A stretch of 64,000 bases of DNA. It comes from Tetraselmis striata (lineage: Eukaryota; Chlorophyta; Chlorodendrophyceae; Chlorodendrales; Chlorodendraceae). Shown here in pieces: positions 20,101-30,480 of the stretch (position 1 is its first letter; every line of letters starts with the position of its first letter). The notes below the pieces were generated by a model. It saw nothing but the letters and a program-made list of their open reading frames with translations. It searched no databases and was not told where the DNA came from. The DNA lies in assembly GCA_006384855.1 (NCBI GenBank), contig VCJN01002082.1:54068-118067 (forward strand), read 5' to 3'. The translations under genes were made by a program, and so were the position numbers.

Positions 20101-21375
20101 CTAGTGCCTATGCGGCTGCGCCGCCTCCGCCGCATGCAGACTCTCCGGGCTCACCAGCACCGCCACCTCAGTCATGCGGCCCTGCATCCCGCAGCCCGCC
20201 GCCGCCAGCCAGATCAGAGGTATCCAGAAGCCAGTGCTGGGGTTGTTGCGGCATGACCGCATAGTTTTCAGCGGCTGCCGTCCACAACTTGTAATGCATC
20301 CCTTTCCGCCGATTCCGCTGTATGCGCTGTCTTGGCGCCGCGCTGCCCCGGCCGCCGCGCGTTGGCGCCGCGCTGCCCCGGCCGCCGCGCCTTGGCGCCG
20401 CGCTGCCCCGGCCGCCGCGCCTTGGCGCCGCGCTGCCCCGGCCGCCGCGCGTTGGCGCCGCGCTGCCCCGGCCGCCGCGCGTTGGCGCCGCGCTGCCCCG
20501 GCCGCCGCGCCTTGGCGCCGCGCTGCCCCGGCCGCCGCGCGTTGGCGCCGCGCTGCCCCGGCCGCCGCGCCTTGGCGCCGCGCTGCCCCGGCCGCCGCGC
20601 CTTGGCGCCGCGCTGCCCCGGCCGCCGCGCGTTGGCGCCGCGCTGCCCCGGCCGCCGCGCCTTGGCGCCGCGCTGCCCCGGCCGCCGCGCCTTGGCGCCG
20701 CGCTGCCCCGGCCGCCGCGCCTTGGCGCCGCGCTGGGTATCGAGTCCTCCCCTCCCTAGTGAGCGCGTCCACCTGCGCCTTGCGCTCGGGGCCGTCCTCC
20801 TCCGTCACCACATTCTGCAACCCCCACCGCGTGACGAACCACGCAGCTCCTTGCATGCGCTTGTACATGTGCCCAAGCACCGCCAGTCGTGACACCGAAC
20901 GCACCACCGCTGGGGACGCGAGCTCCTTCTCGGGCATGATCGCCTTCACCCGGGCCTCCTCGAGGAGCGGACCGGCGTTAAGAATGGAAAACGTTTCCAT
21001 GTGGTGCAAGCAGTCCTCCATGACCCAGCCGGGCTGCACCGTCACCTTGCCTGACCCTGCAGTCATGGAGGGGAATGCCGTCACGCCCACGCCCACGCCC
21101 ACGCCCGGGGGGGGGGGGGGGGGGGAGGGGTTTACCTTTCGATTCTTGGACACTGCAAACGAAGGGCGCAACCCGCGTTCAAAGTTGCTGGGTATCGGGA
21201 CTAAAGCCTGGCGCCGGTCTTCCTGCTTCATAGCTCGGAATCCAATGTGGCCCTGCACGGTGACAAATTTCCTCCAGAAGTCCCTTCCCAAGCCAAAAAA
21301 AAACAGGTGGAACGGCGCGAGGGGGAAGAGGTTGACCATGCTGACATAGCCCCGGACCACATGCACATGGCACAC
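20101..21375 (-). CDS. Minisatellite-containing protein of the CACTA-like element (copy A)
   Basis: 424 codons, possibly an exon. The N-terminal part (about 170 residues) is non-repetitive: GRDFWRKFVTVQGHIGFRAM, VQPGWVMEDCLHHMETFSIL, FVTRWGLQNVVTEEDG. Then comes an array of about 13 decapeptides RRQ(G/R)AAAGAA encoded by a 30-bp minisatellite, and a unique C-terminus ending QPHRH. In copy B a deletion near 46030-46045 (after EKEL) shifts the frame, so the continuous reading survives only here. No known domain seen. Confidence 0.5.
   Translation of the reverse strand: MCHVHVVRGYVSMVNLFPLAPFHLFFFGLGRDFWRKFVTVQGHIGFRAMKQEDRRQALVPIPSNFERGLRPSFAVSKNRKVNPSPPPPPPGVGVGVGVTAFPSMTAGSGKVTVQPGWVMEDCLHHMETFSILNAGPLLEEARVKAIMPEKELASPAVVRSVSRLAVLGHMYKRMQGAAWFVTRWGLQNVVTEEDGPERKAQVDALTREGRTRYPARRQGAAAGAARRQGAAAGAARRQGAAAGAARRQRAAAGAARRQGAAAGAARRQGAAAGAARRQRAAAGAARRQGAAAGAARRQRAAAGAARRQRAAAGAARRQGAAAGAARRQGAAAGAARRQRAAAGAARRQDSAYSGIGGKGCITSCGRQPLKTMRSCRNNPSTGFWIPLIWLAAAGCGMQGRMTEVAVLVSPESLHAAEAAQPHRH
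20331..20736. repeat. 30-bp GC minisatellite, about 13 units (copy A)
   Basis: Unit GCGCCGCGCTGCCCCGGCCG plus 10 more bases, repeated at exact 30-bp intervals with a G/C alternation (CGCGTTGG or CGCCTTGG) at one position. Unit length is a multiple of three, so several frames stay open. Confidence 0.95.
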
Positions 21376-21636
21376 GCCATGGCAGCCAGTGTTCTGCTTG
21401 GCCTCCGCCAGCCGGGTTGTGTTGACCGCACGCCGGGCAAGGTGCGTGATTCACTGGACAAGTCATCGCCTTCATGGACGGTTACCAAGCGAGCCTCCCC
21501 GTCCGCATCCACAGGGGGGTGCTCCTGGGCAGCCGTCATAGCCTCCACAACCTGCCACGCCGACCGGGCGGGTGCGTGTGATTCCATACAACCGCAGTTG
21601 AGTGGTGCCACCAGCACGCAGGCCGGGCCCACTCAC

Positions 21637-21822
21637 CTCTGAACGCAGAAGGCCCACAATGCCCCCGTCCTCGAAAACAGCGCGCCACTGGGTCGCCCCG
21701 CCGTAGTCCTCCAACACCCACTCGGTAACGACGCCGGTTATCACGCCGTAGTGCCATACTCCCCGGAACTTCTTGGCGATGACCTTCATGTAGAAGTCAC
21801 CGGGATCGCCTTTCCATATCAC
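21637..21822 (-). CDS. Tudor-like domain exon of the CACTA-like element (copy A)
   Basis: Exon reading DFYMKVIAKKFRGVWHYGVI, then WRAVFEDGGIVGLLRSE, ending at a GTGAGT donor (21636 downwards). The pattern K-x-F-x-G-x-W-x-x-G-x-V ... WRVxFEDGxxxxL resembles small Tudor-like barrels (PTM/DIR17-type) found in plant chromatin proteins. Copy B has the same exon at about 45124-45309 (+). Chromatin reading by the element protein is inference. Confidence 0.5.
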
Positions 21823-21826
21823 GCCC

Positions 21827-22228
21827 TCATCCGTTTCCGACGGCTGCAGCTACTCCTGCTGCCGCCCCTGTTGTTGTTGCTGCTGCTGCTGCCGCCCCTG
21901 CTGCTGCTGCTTGTGATAAGGCGGCCTTGCGGCGCAACTTAGCCGCACGCTTCAACGAGTGGCTACAGTTCGGGAAATTTAGGAAGTGCCGCTCTCGCGC
22001 CATCTTATCACATGTGCCCGTCACGTTGCCCCGGCAGTGCTTGCATGAGTACACGCCATCCTTCGACACACTCGCTATCCATCCCTTTATTTTGCCGGCA
22101 TGCCTGCTGCCGCGCGCAGGGGGCGGGGGGGGGGGGGGGGGGGGGGGGGGTTGAGAGTTGGGGTGGATGTAACCCACCACCGGCAGGCAACACAGATGCG
22201 AGTGCGCGGCTGTCCGCGCTTGATTCAA
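21827..22228 (-). CDS. Zinc-finger-like exon of the CACTA-like element (copy A)
   Basis: Frame with GWIASVSKDGVYSCKHCRGN, then HFLNFPNCSHSLKRAAKLRR and an Ala-rich tail. The CxxC...H...C spacing after an aromatic start is reminiscent of BED-type fingers of transposases, but His/Cys order is not canonical. In copy A a short insertion just after the ATG used in copy B (reads ATG CCG GCA AAA TAA) destroys that start, and about 145 bp present in copy B is missing after it. Confidence 0.45.
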   Translation of the reverse strand: MNQARTAAHSHLCCLPVVGYIHPNSQPPPPPPPPPPPARGSRHAGKIKGWIASVSKDGVYSCKHCRGNVTGTCDKMARERHFLNFPNCSHSLKRAAKLRRKAALSQAAAAGAAAAAATTTGAAAGVAAAVGNG

Positions 22229-22716
22229 CGGTGAGCGGCGGTGACCGTGAGGCGACCCCGTACTTCATGCGCGTGCTGGGGCGTTACACAATCATCAGCA
22301 GTTAGGGCGGCTGCATTAAAACGCGCACCTACGAACACCACCTACCGCCTACCACCTACCGTACCACCTACATCCGCCCACACCTCCGCCCGTCGTGCCG
22401 CACATCGCCGCACACCGCGGGGTCAGCGGTCAGCGATGTGCGGTCAGCGATGTGCGGCGATGTGCAATGAGTGCGTACATCCGCCTGTACATAGCCCGGG
22501 TGCTCCGCGTCGGCGGGCGACACGCGAGCCCGCGTGCGCATATCAATTTGATGAAATTATGGAAACGAGAAATTCATATAGTACTTTACAGGTCGCGCGC
22601 GATAGTCGTCGCTACTGGGTATGAAATCCACGTCCCTCGTCCGTCCCGTATCGTCCCCGTATGTCGTCGTTCGTCACCAGTAGGGCACATTTACGTCACA
22701 TCTGAATCTCACAGTG

Positions 22717-23148
22717 CTTGTAGAGCATGCCGGTGGGCTGCCCGCCATCGTCGTCCGTGATGTTGAAGACCTCCGCCTCGGCGAGGCACGGCAAACAGTA
22801 AGCGGCACCGCGCTCGACAGTGCCGTGCTTGATGAGACGCTCCGGGGGCGTTAGGACGCGCCCGGTAGTCGGGGACAGCTCCAAATCGTCGTCCTCGTCG
22901 CTCCCCTCGTACTCCCACTCCGACCCACTACCCCCCACGTCCTACTCCGCATCCGAGGAGAGGTCCAGGAACCTGGTGCCGTCGTGGTTTCGTGTAGCGG
23001 GGGTTGGTCCGGGCTGCGCGGCTAGGTTGGCTGCGGGTGGGTGCCGCGCCCCCGCCGGTGCCATCCTCCCACTTGCGCTCTGCCACAGAAATACCCATCC
23101 AGGGAAACGCGACTGAGGGACTGTAAAACACACTAGGAGAGAATCCAC
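22717..23148 (-). pseudogene. Fragment of an unrecognised gene whose last codons received CACTA-like copy A
   Basis: Minus-strand frame with an acidic stretch (GSEWEYEGSDEDDDLELS), then AAYCLPCLAEAEVFNITDDD and QPTGMLYK. Without the transposon the next codon was TGA (flank at 6724 downwards). With it the protein reads six extra residues (HCEIQM) from the element terminus, then stops. Upstream the same frame has a TAG at about 22943, so the gene is probably already dead or spliced differently. Confidence 0.45.
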
Positions 23149-23674
23149 GAGGTAGAAAGTTTCCTAGTACACATGGCTAGGTCTCCTAACCGTGAAAGGC
23201 ACTTTTCCTAGGCCGAGCAAAGCAGCTGCATTGGTGCGAAGTTGAGGGATGAGGGTGGGTTGGCGTGCGCGTACTGTACTAAGTCTTGAGGGTGGCCACG
23301 GAGATGCCGAACTGAGGCCAGAGCAGCCGCGCCAGGCAGCCGAAAGTCCCGTTTTGGGTCCATTGCGCCCCCGCGGGGGCCGATGCTTCGGTTGGTTGCG
23401 GGGGGTGGGTAGCTGTGACTGAGAATGTGGCAGGGTGACGAGTGGGTTAGCGTGTACATGGCGCTGTGCCGCACCCGCACGCGTGCAGCTGAGTGGGCGG
23501 AAAACGGTATTTTGGATATAACATCTTCGGGAAGTTTTCGCACTACGGTACGGGTTACCGCGGGAAGCGATGTGCTCGTAACCTGTTGCGAGCAAGGTGA
23601 CCCCAAGTTGTCCAAGACCACACCCGGCTCACCACCCGTGTATGATATTCTCATCCGTACGCCCGTGTGTTACC

Positions 23675-24508
23675 ATGCCGGATGGAGAAGAACCCGTCGT
23701 TGAGCCAACGCTCGAGTCGCTATACGCAGATGTAAAGTCTCAGTCTACATTACTGCGAGAGCTTGCCACAGCGATGGCCCAATTGACGGCTCGTGAGCGC
23801 GTTGTTGATGGAGAAGGAGCACTACATGGTTCCGGTTCCGGGCAGCGCATCGCGGGACAGCCGACAGGCAGCGGGGTAGCCGCAGAGCGCCCCGACTTGC
23901 TAGAGCTAGCCCAGGCGGGCGGCAATGTCGGAGCAAAATCCGTGAGTGACGAGGATGACTACCTCGCGGTGCCAGAACTACTGCAGAGAGCAGAGTCTGG
24001 TTACGAGGCCATTCGACCGGTCAGCCGAGTGCCTGGACTCTTCCCCGTAAGCACCGACCTAACGAACCAGTACCTAAAGCAGGATGACCGGCGTCTGCCG
24101 GCCCATGAGGAGTATCTATGGATGTCGTGTTTCGGCGCCCACATGGCCGCATTTTTCGTGGCTTTCGACGAGCTGCTGCCTTACGTCCCTGCTGCAAATT
24201 AGGACTTCACGCCCTACCTCGCGAGAGCTCGGAACCACGCCGAAGCCATCGACAAGGCGTTGCGCTTTCGTTTGGCCTTACTACGGAGGTTTAATGAGGT
24301 CAAGCGTGTGCACGGTGACCAAGGTGTTCTGGACGTGCTGCGAGCTCAATATCTTCAGCCTGCTTCTAAGCATCTGGGTTCCGCGATTTTTGCGGACCTC
24401 ATGAGGGACTACGAGCGTCGCGTCTTCGAGGCGACTGTGGCGAGCAGCGCCAAAGCAACCGCTACTGCTCGGGTGGCGGCAGCAGCTGCAAATCGCGGAC
24501 GTGGATGA
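23675..24508 (+). pseudogene. Gag-like protein of the YR element, one internal stop
   Basis: Likely start ATG at 23675 (MPDGEEPVVEPTLESLYADV). A possible coiled-coil start is followed by a conserved middle (YLKQDDRRLPAHEEYLWMS). A TAG at 24200-24202 interrupts the frame, which continues unchanged as DFTPYLARARNHAEAIDKAL to an Arg/Gly tail at 24508. A second, rearranged copy at 41.8-42.5 kb shares LTARxRxVDG, GQRIAGQP and LKQDDR-like blocks, showing a repeated family. RG-rich C-termini are common in nucleic-acid-binding capsid proteins; the role is inferred. Confidence 0.6.
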
Positions 24509-24715
24509 GGACGTGGCGTGGTCGTGGTCGCGGGCGTGGTCGCGAAGGTGAGCACGAGTGACGGTGTGGGCGCCTTTCGTCGGAGCTGCTGGAGCTTTGC
24601 GAGGCCACCTTTCGGTGACCGCCGCAAAGCGCACCCTTGCAGCTCAACGGCGGGATGAGCGCCATGTGTCAGGATCTGACCTCCCACCTTACAGACTTCA
24701 TTTAGACCTTCCTCG

Positions 24716-26298
24716 GTGCGGGGCTTCTTACAACTACAGCCGAGTGCGGCTCAACCATCCGCACACCTGCACATGGCGGCTCAACCAACCGCCTCCCGTA
24801 CCATTCCCTCAATGCGTTCGTCGGTTGTTACACTGCGTGTCACAACTGGTTCGCAACGGCCAAGCTTCGCGCGTGTACGTTACGCGCGCGACAGGCGCTA
24901 CGAGCGCGAAGGTCGTGCGGGGCGGCCCTCCTACCTTAACCTTGCCCCGCAAACCCGTACTGGCGCTACTGCAAACCCGTCCAGCATCTACCGGCCAACC
25001 GCCGGGAACCTAACCGTTGCTGCCGAGTACTTTGCAAACAGTAGTCGCACCTCTGGAACTTTGTCGATAAAACGACGCACTTACGTAATTGACGAGCCAG
25101 AGGCTGTCGCTCCCTGGGCTGCTTCACTGCGATCTCGACTGCATGATGCTTTCGGCTCAGACGAGCTAGGACAACGGACACTCGACATGCTCTCCATCTC
25201 CCTCACCGCGCATACACTCAAGAGCTACGCCGGCAGACTATCTCAGTTCGCGGAGTTTTGCCACGACGACTCCGAGAACATAAGCCCGCTACTGTCGTTC
25301 GGTACGTTGCCTGGATTGCTTGGTGAGCGAGGGCACATTGGAGCTAAGTCACTGCAACCCTACCTACTGTCTGCAATCAACACGTTTTTCGAGCTGCACA
25401 ACCTCGACCCAATCGCCAAGGACAGCCTACACCTCACTTCGGCAAGGCGTGGGCTGATGCTGCGGCAGCGCCGTCTAGAAACCGCCCGTTTGCGAGTTCC
25501 TCTGCATGTTGATGTAGCTTACCGCTTCGTCACAAAGGCCGAGCTGATTGTGTCTGCTCCCACCCCAGAGTACCAACACGACTTCCGAGCCCTCGTGTCC
25601 TCGGTTGTCAACTTCATGTTCTTTGCCAGAGGACTTACTGGCGTCTATTGCCGAGTGCGGGATGTGCATGTCGACGATTACAACATTACCTTGCAGGTGT
25701 ACCGTGAGAAAGGCCGCGCTAGCCGACGGCGACCCGACGACCTGTGCGTACTTCTCCTTCCGGTGTCAGAGCATCCCCGAATTGCACCTCTCATGCACTA
25801 CTTCGTTTCATCGACAACGTACAGTCCGTCCCCCTGGTAACTGCCGCCTTGGCTGAAACAAACTTCTGGGCGGTCACCCCGAGCGAGCAGTCCAAACCTT
25901 GGACCGCCGCTACAATGTCGGACTGGCTGTCTACAACCGTCCGTCCTGTGGGTGCTGCCCCTCCCGCCGGCACTTCCTGGACCTCGCACAGCCTTCGCAA
26001 GGGAGCAGCGTCGGCCAACGCCATCGGAGTACCATTGTCCCACATTCGCTACCAAGGCGGCTGGGCCACTAACTTCGACGTCGTTCTGGACTACATCGAC
26101 CCCAACGTTCTTCCTTCACCTGGCGCATGGTTCTTCTTTGGCCACGTCGCCCCACTCCGCCACTTCCAAGTCCAACATGACTCCGCAGCGGTGGCCTTCC
26201 CGGTGCCTCCTTCAAGACCTGGCGCTATCCCTTCTCTGTCAATCCACCGCTCTCTCCGTTCGCTCATGACTGGCAAAACCAGACTCCACTTGAAATGA
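24716..26298 (+). pseudogene. Tyrosine recombinase (phage-integrase family), one frameshift
   Basis: 24716-25840 reads the N-terminal SAM-like core-binding part (LTAHTLKSYAGRLSQFAEFC) and the start of the catalytic domain (FMFFARGLTG, CRVRDVHVDD). Near 25820-25840 the frame changes, and 25800-26298 continues with TSWTSHSLRKGAASANAIG (the HxLRxG box), YQGGW, and VLDYIDP (nucleophilic Tyr). The Arg, His-x-x-Arg, Trp and Tyr positions are all present, so a single frameshift (a base missing in a C run, TCCCCCTGG) separates it from a full enzyme. It cuts and rejoins DNA through a Tyr-DNA link in the family at large. Confidence 0.85.
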
Positions 26299-26650
26299 TC
26301 TAAACTTGTTTATGGGGTTTCCTCCCTTGACCTAACCGATTTTCGGCTACAAGTGATGCTCAGTAGTACGGGAACTAGGCATCTGTCGTTGCGCCCCCTT
26401 TTTGGGTGCAGCGCGAGTAGACATAAAAGCAGCCATAACAGCTGAGCCCGCCATCTTCCAGTTTGCTGCGTTCCACGCAGCGCCCCCCTGACTCCGTTTT
26501 TCCTCCACGCTTTCGCTAAACCATCCTCCCAATTTCCGCTCTTGACCGTGTAAAACAGCCTGCGCGATTTTTTTGGCAAAACCAGACTCAACTTGAAACT
26601 TCAGTACATGGGGCGGGTTCGGCCTTTTACACACTCGTCTCAGCAAGAGC

Positions 26651-28259
26651 ATGTCGTAGAGGTATAATCCTATATGATTGCTATGTTACCCCAACATTGG
26701 GAGAGAAACGGCATCATGTTCATGTCGAGAATGATAGCACTCTCACATTAACGGTTAAGTTGTGCATGTGAAGGGGTAGGTGGCCGTGCCGTGCCTCCTC
26801 CACCGCCTACGAGAACAGTGTCATAAGCGCGGTCTCGCGATGTTTCGCTTCACCGTCGGCTTTGTAAGGCAAGATTGTCCAAGGGGGGGGGGGGGGGGGG
26901 GAGGGGGGGGGGGGGGGGGGGGCTTTCTCGGCTGAATCTTCCGTGACGTAGTCGTCTTGGATCTGCACCGTTGGCCGTATGCTCTCCGATCTTGTGCAAC
27001 TCGCCAGTGCCGGTCGCTCGACTCGCGGCAGCCCCTTGTCTACGCTCCCGGCCGAGGTCACCGCCCGAGGAGGTCGCGCCGAAGTCGAAAACGCGCGATT
27101 TTATTTCCAACATCCCTCGCGAGTAACCTGCCCACGTCCGAGTCGTGCACACAATCCCCTCCCCACCCGTAGGCGGATCTCGGAGAGGCCGACTACGCAA
27201 CGCCGAGGTCGTAGCCAAGGAATAATTGTTTTTAGCAGCCTCCCGTACATGGTTAGTTGCTGAGTGCCCAACGGCGCCAGCACCATGCGCTACCGTGCCT
27301 ACTACAAGGATTATTTGAGAAGCCCCCTCTGGAGCTCCTCATCGGTCGTCGCATGATCCGAGGATCAGCGGCCACCCCGCTCAGCCCCCTACCGCACCCA
27401 ACCGGGCACGGGTCCTAGAGGTTACTAGTGCCCACCGCGTGGAGGTGGGGTTGGTGCCGCCAAGCATGCCGCAGTCATGATCCTCCGCTCCTAGTGGGCC
27501 ATCGTCTGGTGACGGGCGCCACGTACGAGGGGTACTAGCTAGTACGAGTGCGCACGTGACACGCGCACGAGTACCCGTATCTCGGCATGCTGGTTGTCTG
27601 CCAGCTTGTCTACTTGTCAAATATATTCGCATTCTTATTGATAGTGGTGGACGCATAATTTGAAATTTGAAATTTCTTACAACCTTGTTCCCGCTTGGTC
27701 TTTTCGTTCTAAGTTGGCCAACTATCGCAGAGCCCGGCGGCACGAATCCGCATAGGGTCCACTAAGAAAAAAGTTGAAATTGATTACAACGTGCTAGTCT
27801 GCTCCTCTCCAACGCCCATACCGAGTTGATCTTAGGGCCTGCCTATTCACTAAGTACATTGCATAGCGTGCAACCCTATGAAGGCCGGGTCCCTACTCCC
27901 CCTCCCCCCCCCCCCCCCCTACCTAGCAGCTAGCATATTGATTCATCGCTCGTGAGCTAAGCCCCTCCTTCAGCAGTATGGCCCCGGCTAGCTCCGGGCC
28001 CCCATCCACTAGTTTGTTTTTGGGAAGGTGTGAGGGGCACATCAATCTGCCTAACGCGGAGGGACCCTCCATCCCCCGCCCCTGCATCTCGTTGCAAGCA
28101 TCATCTAGCAAAGCAGCGCGATAACTCAATTGTCTATGCTAATTCCACGTAAGTCAAGCAGTAGCCTTGTCATCTTTGAGTGCCTCTGCATGCACTACCG
28201 TATCTGCACCTAAGAGAAGATATTCGACATTTATACGAAACACTCTCACCACAGTGTGT
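26651..28259. other. Non-coding, repeat-rich DNA
   Basis: G-rich block at 26882-26922 (two long G runs), C run at 27904-27919, GTAC-rich stretch near 27530-27560. No frame resembles a protein. Confidence 0.5.
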
Positions 28260-28632
28260 CATCCACGGATCCTCCGCGCTTTTTATAGACCGCGGCGATC
28301 AAAAGGTACCTCTTGACAGTAAAGCGCGGACTGAGTCCACGGATCAATCCCCGATGTGGGTCAGTTCGCGGATGTCACGCATTACAGACGATATGATATG
28401 ACCAACTAACAGTGTCATATTACGAAAACCATGGTATGACAAACAAACGTATAGTGTTATATCATACCGTGACCACCTAGCAGTGCCGACCGCTTCACCT
28501 ACCTTTCAAGGGGATGGAATGTGAGGAGATACTCGATACTTACGTATGTGATACACTCTCCCAGTGTGCTTTGCCATCCACGGATCCTCCGCGCTTTTGA
28601 TAGAGCGCGGCTATCAAAAGCTACCTCATGAC
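28260..28632. repeat. Pair of about 58-bp direct repeats 315 bp apart
   Basis: ATCCACGGATCCTCCGCGCT begins near 28261 and again at 28577, followed by TTTTxATAGA.CGCGGC.ATCAAAAG. The second copy holds an 11-bp-stem hairpin at 28593-28621. Confidence 0.8.
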
Positions 28633-29191
28633 ATCGCCCTTCCTGCGGCCAACCTTGGCTGCCGTTTTCTCCGCCATGTCCATCTTCACGGCCAACGCCT
28701 ACTCCGCGCGAATATGCGCTAATGCGCCGGGGAGGGCCACTGGCGCTCCTCCTCCGGCTCCACTGCCCCTCCGCCGCCATGTCCGCATGTCCTTCTTGTT
28801 GCCCCTCAAGCTGCCATGCTCCGGTCTCCAGTTTAATTGCCCCTAGCACCAGCTCCGCGCCTGGCGCTGCGGATGATGGGGCAGCCTCCTCCAGTTCCAT
28901 CGCCTCACTGGCCGGGTGATGCAGCGCATGCAACATGGCGTTGAGCTTCGTCAGGATGGCCATGTTCTTGGCCTTGGAGCCGCACTCATGTGTGCGAGCT
29001 GCATCCTCCACCTCCACCTGCAGTTGCGCCACTTGTTGCACCGCTGCCCGGGTTGTGTGTGTGCCGGTGCCGCAGGTCTTGAGGCGGTTGGACTGCCTGA
29101 CCCCTCCGGAGCGCAACACCAGTGCGTTGAGCTGGTGCGCCGGAGAGGAAACCTCCGATGCCCGCCTTAGGGTCGGGGGCCTCATGCCGGC

Positions 29192-29245
<54 letters not shown>

Positions 29246-30260
29246 AGGGAGGGAGAGAGACACAGGGAGAGAGACGAGAGAGAGACGAGAGAGAGAGAGA
29301 CGAGAGAAAGCCCGCCGCATGAATGGCAAGGATATGCTTCGCATTTGGCAACTACGGCAACCTCGTGCATTAGTACGTCGATTTGTTTTACATGTCAGTC
29401 AATTTATCTCAGTCTATTGTGTTGAGAAACCAAGGTGAGAAAGCGTGTCGGCAGGTACTATCAAAGTGCAGAATCAAGATGCTAGCCACCTTGTCCAATG
29501 AGACTCAAGTGGGTGCTCGGGTCAACCTTGCACGACGAAAGGGTGTCATTTACAAATTACAACTTTGCTGGAATAGAAACTAGACTGGGTGGGAGGGTCG
29601 GTAGAACATGTGCCTTAAAGGTAATTTTCTACTCCAACGTTTCGATTGTTGTGCCGGCTGCGGCCTCCTTGGCGGCGGCCTCTTTCTCTAGTTTCTTCCG
29701 ATAATGATATATGAGAGCACGGAAGGGCTTGCGCTGACGCCCGCCCTTGGGTGGCTCGGGGGCCTCCTTGGATGTGGACTTGGTCTTGGTTGCGGCGGGC
29801 GGGATCTTGCTTTGGCCTCGGGCTTGGGCTTGGGCTCAGCTTGGGAGAGGTTCATCCTCATCGCGGGCACGCGAAGGGGCTACTCATCGGCCGATGATTC
29901 ACACTTTTGCGTAGAGGCATCTGTGGGTCCTCCTCTCCGCCTTCGTCCGGCTTGCTCGACCCCGCGAGTATGTCGTCTTCACATGGATCGGTGGTACTTC
30001 GGAGATAATATGCGACTACTTAAAAAAATCATCATTAATGGAAACATGTGCATGCTATGGTACGAGTTGTACTGAGGAGGCTGAGCCTTTTTTAGATGGG
30101 CCGGCAGGTTGAGCAACGGCGGGTCAACTTTGGTCTCTTTAGTGCCCGGGTGTGCCTTATCGAAGCGGTGCTGAAAGATTTCTTGTTGGAAAGTCTTCAA
30201 TCGTGTGCCGCAGTTCTCGTCCTCAATGCGTAGGTTGTGCTCCCACACGTCCGCGCATTT
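28633..30260 (-). pseudogene. Unrecognised minus-strand gene remnant
   Basis: Protein-like pieces in several frames: about 30248-30080 (EHNLRIEDENCGTRLKTFQQ, FDKAHPGTKETKVDPPLLNL), 29830-29635 (charged: KTKSTSKEAPEPPKGGRQRK, YRKKLEKEAAAKEAAAG, stop), 29160-28840 (AVQQVAQLQVEVEDAARTHE) and 28720-28630 (ALAVKMDMAEKTAAKVGRRK, stop). A GA microsatellite splits it. The composition is real-protein-like but I recognise no family; transposon origin is likely given the setting. Confidence 0.3.
29196..29310. repeat. GA/GAGAC microsatellite
   Basis: (GA) repeat from 29196 to about 29234, a G run, then GAGAGAGAC-type repeats to about 29307. Confidence 0.95.
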
Positions 30261-30480
30261 GGTCGCGCCTTCAACTTAAGTCGTGTTACTGTCGACCAAC
30301 ACCACATGAAGAGAGTTACATGGGGACTCCTTCGCCCTTGCGGGTGCTCAGACCTGCCAATGACGGGACGGCACACGTAACATGGGTAATGGGTCATCTC
30401 GCAAGCGGTTAATGCCATTATTGGGTCAGGCTAGAGCATGCCGTTGTTGTTCCCGTTCCGCACATGACGTTCACAACTCT

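Larger units (their letters stand above)
6725..22716 (-). mobile_element. CACTA-like DNA transposon copy A, carrying nested insertions
   Basis: The left end starts CACTGTGAGATTCAGATGTG at 6725 and the right end is its inverse, finishing at 22716. The target triplet CTT flanks both ends. CACTA/CACTG termini with a 3-bp duplication fit the EnSpm/CACTA superfamily. Internal sequence matches copy B (44104-52560) in opposite orientation, apart from indels, a shorter 30-bp minisatellite, two versus three 370-bp tandem units, and the 8.5-kb nested insertion 6768-15301. No recognisable transposase domain was found, so it may be non-autonomous or encode a very divergent enzyme. Confidence 0.88.
23160..26650 (+). 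mobile_element. Tyrosine-recombinase (YR) transposable element with gag-like gene
   Basis: A gag-like frame and a YR frame in the same direction, followed by a 3' region repeated at 4425-4605. No reverse transcriptase lies between them (only about 200 bp separates the frames). Ends were not resolved; limits are approximate. Candidates are an internally deleted DIRS-type element or a Crypton-like element with an accessory gene. Confidence 0.7.

Noticed and set aside
20332-20892. Alternative-frame APRCPGRRAL repeat protein
   Set aside because: Same 30-bp repeat read in other frames and strands; the open frames follow from the unit being a multiple of three.
28986-29370. Ser/Leu-repeat protein
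   Set aside because: The frame is a translation of the GA microsatellite and is open in several frames by chance.
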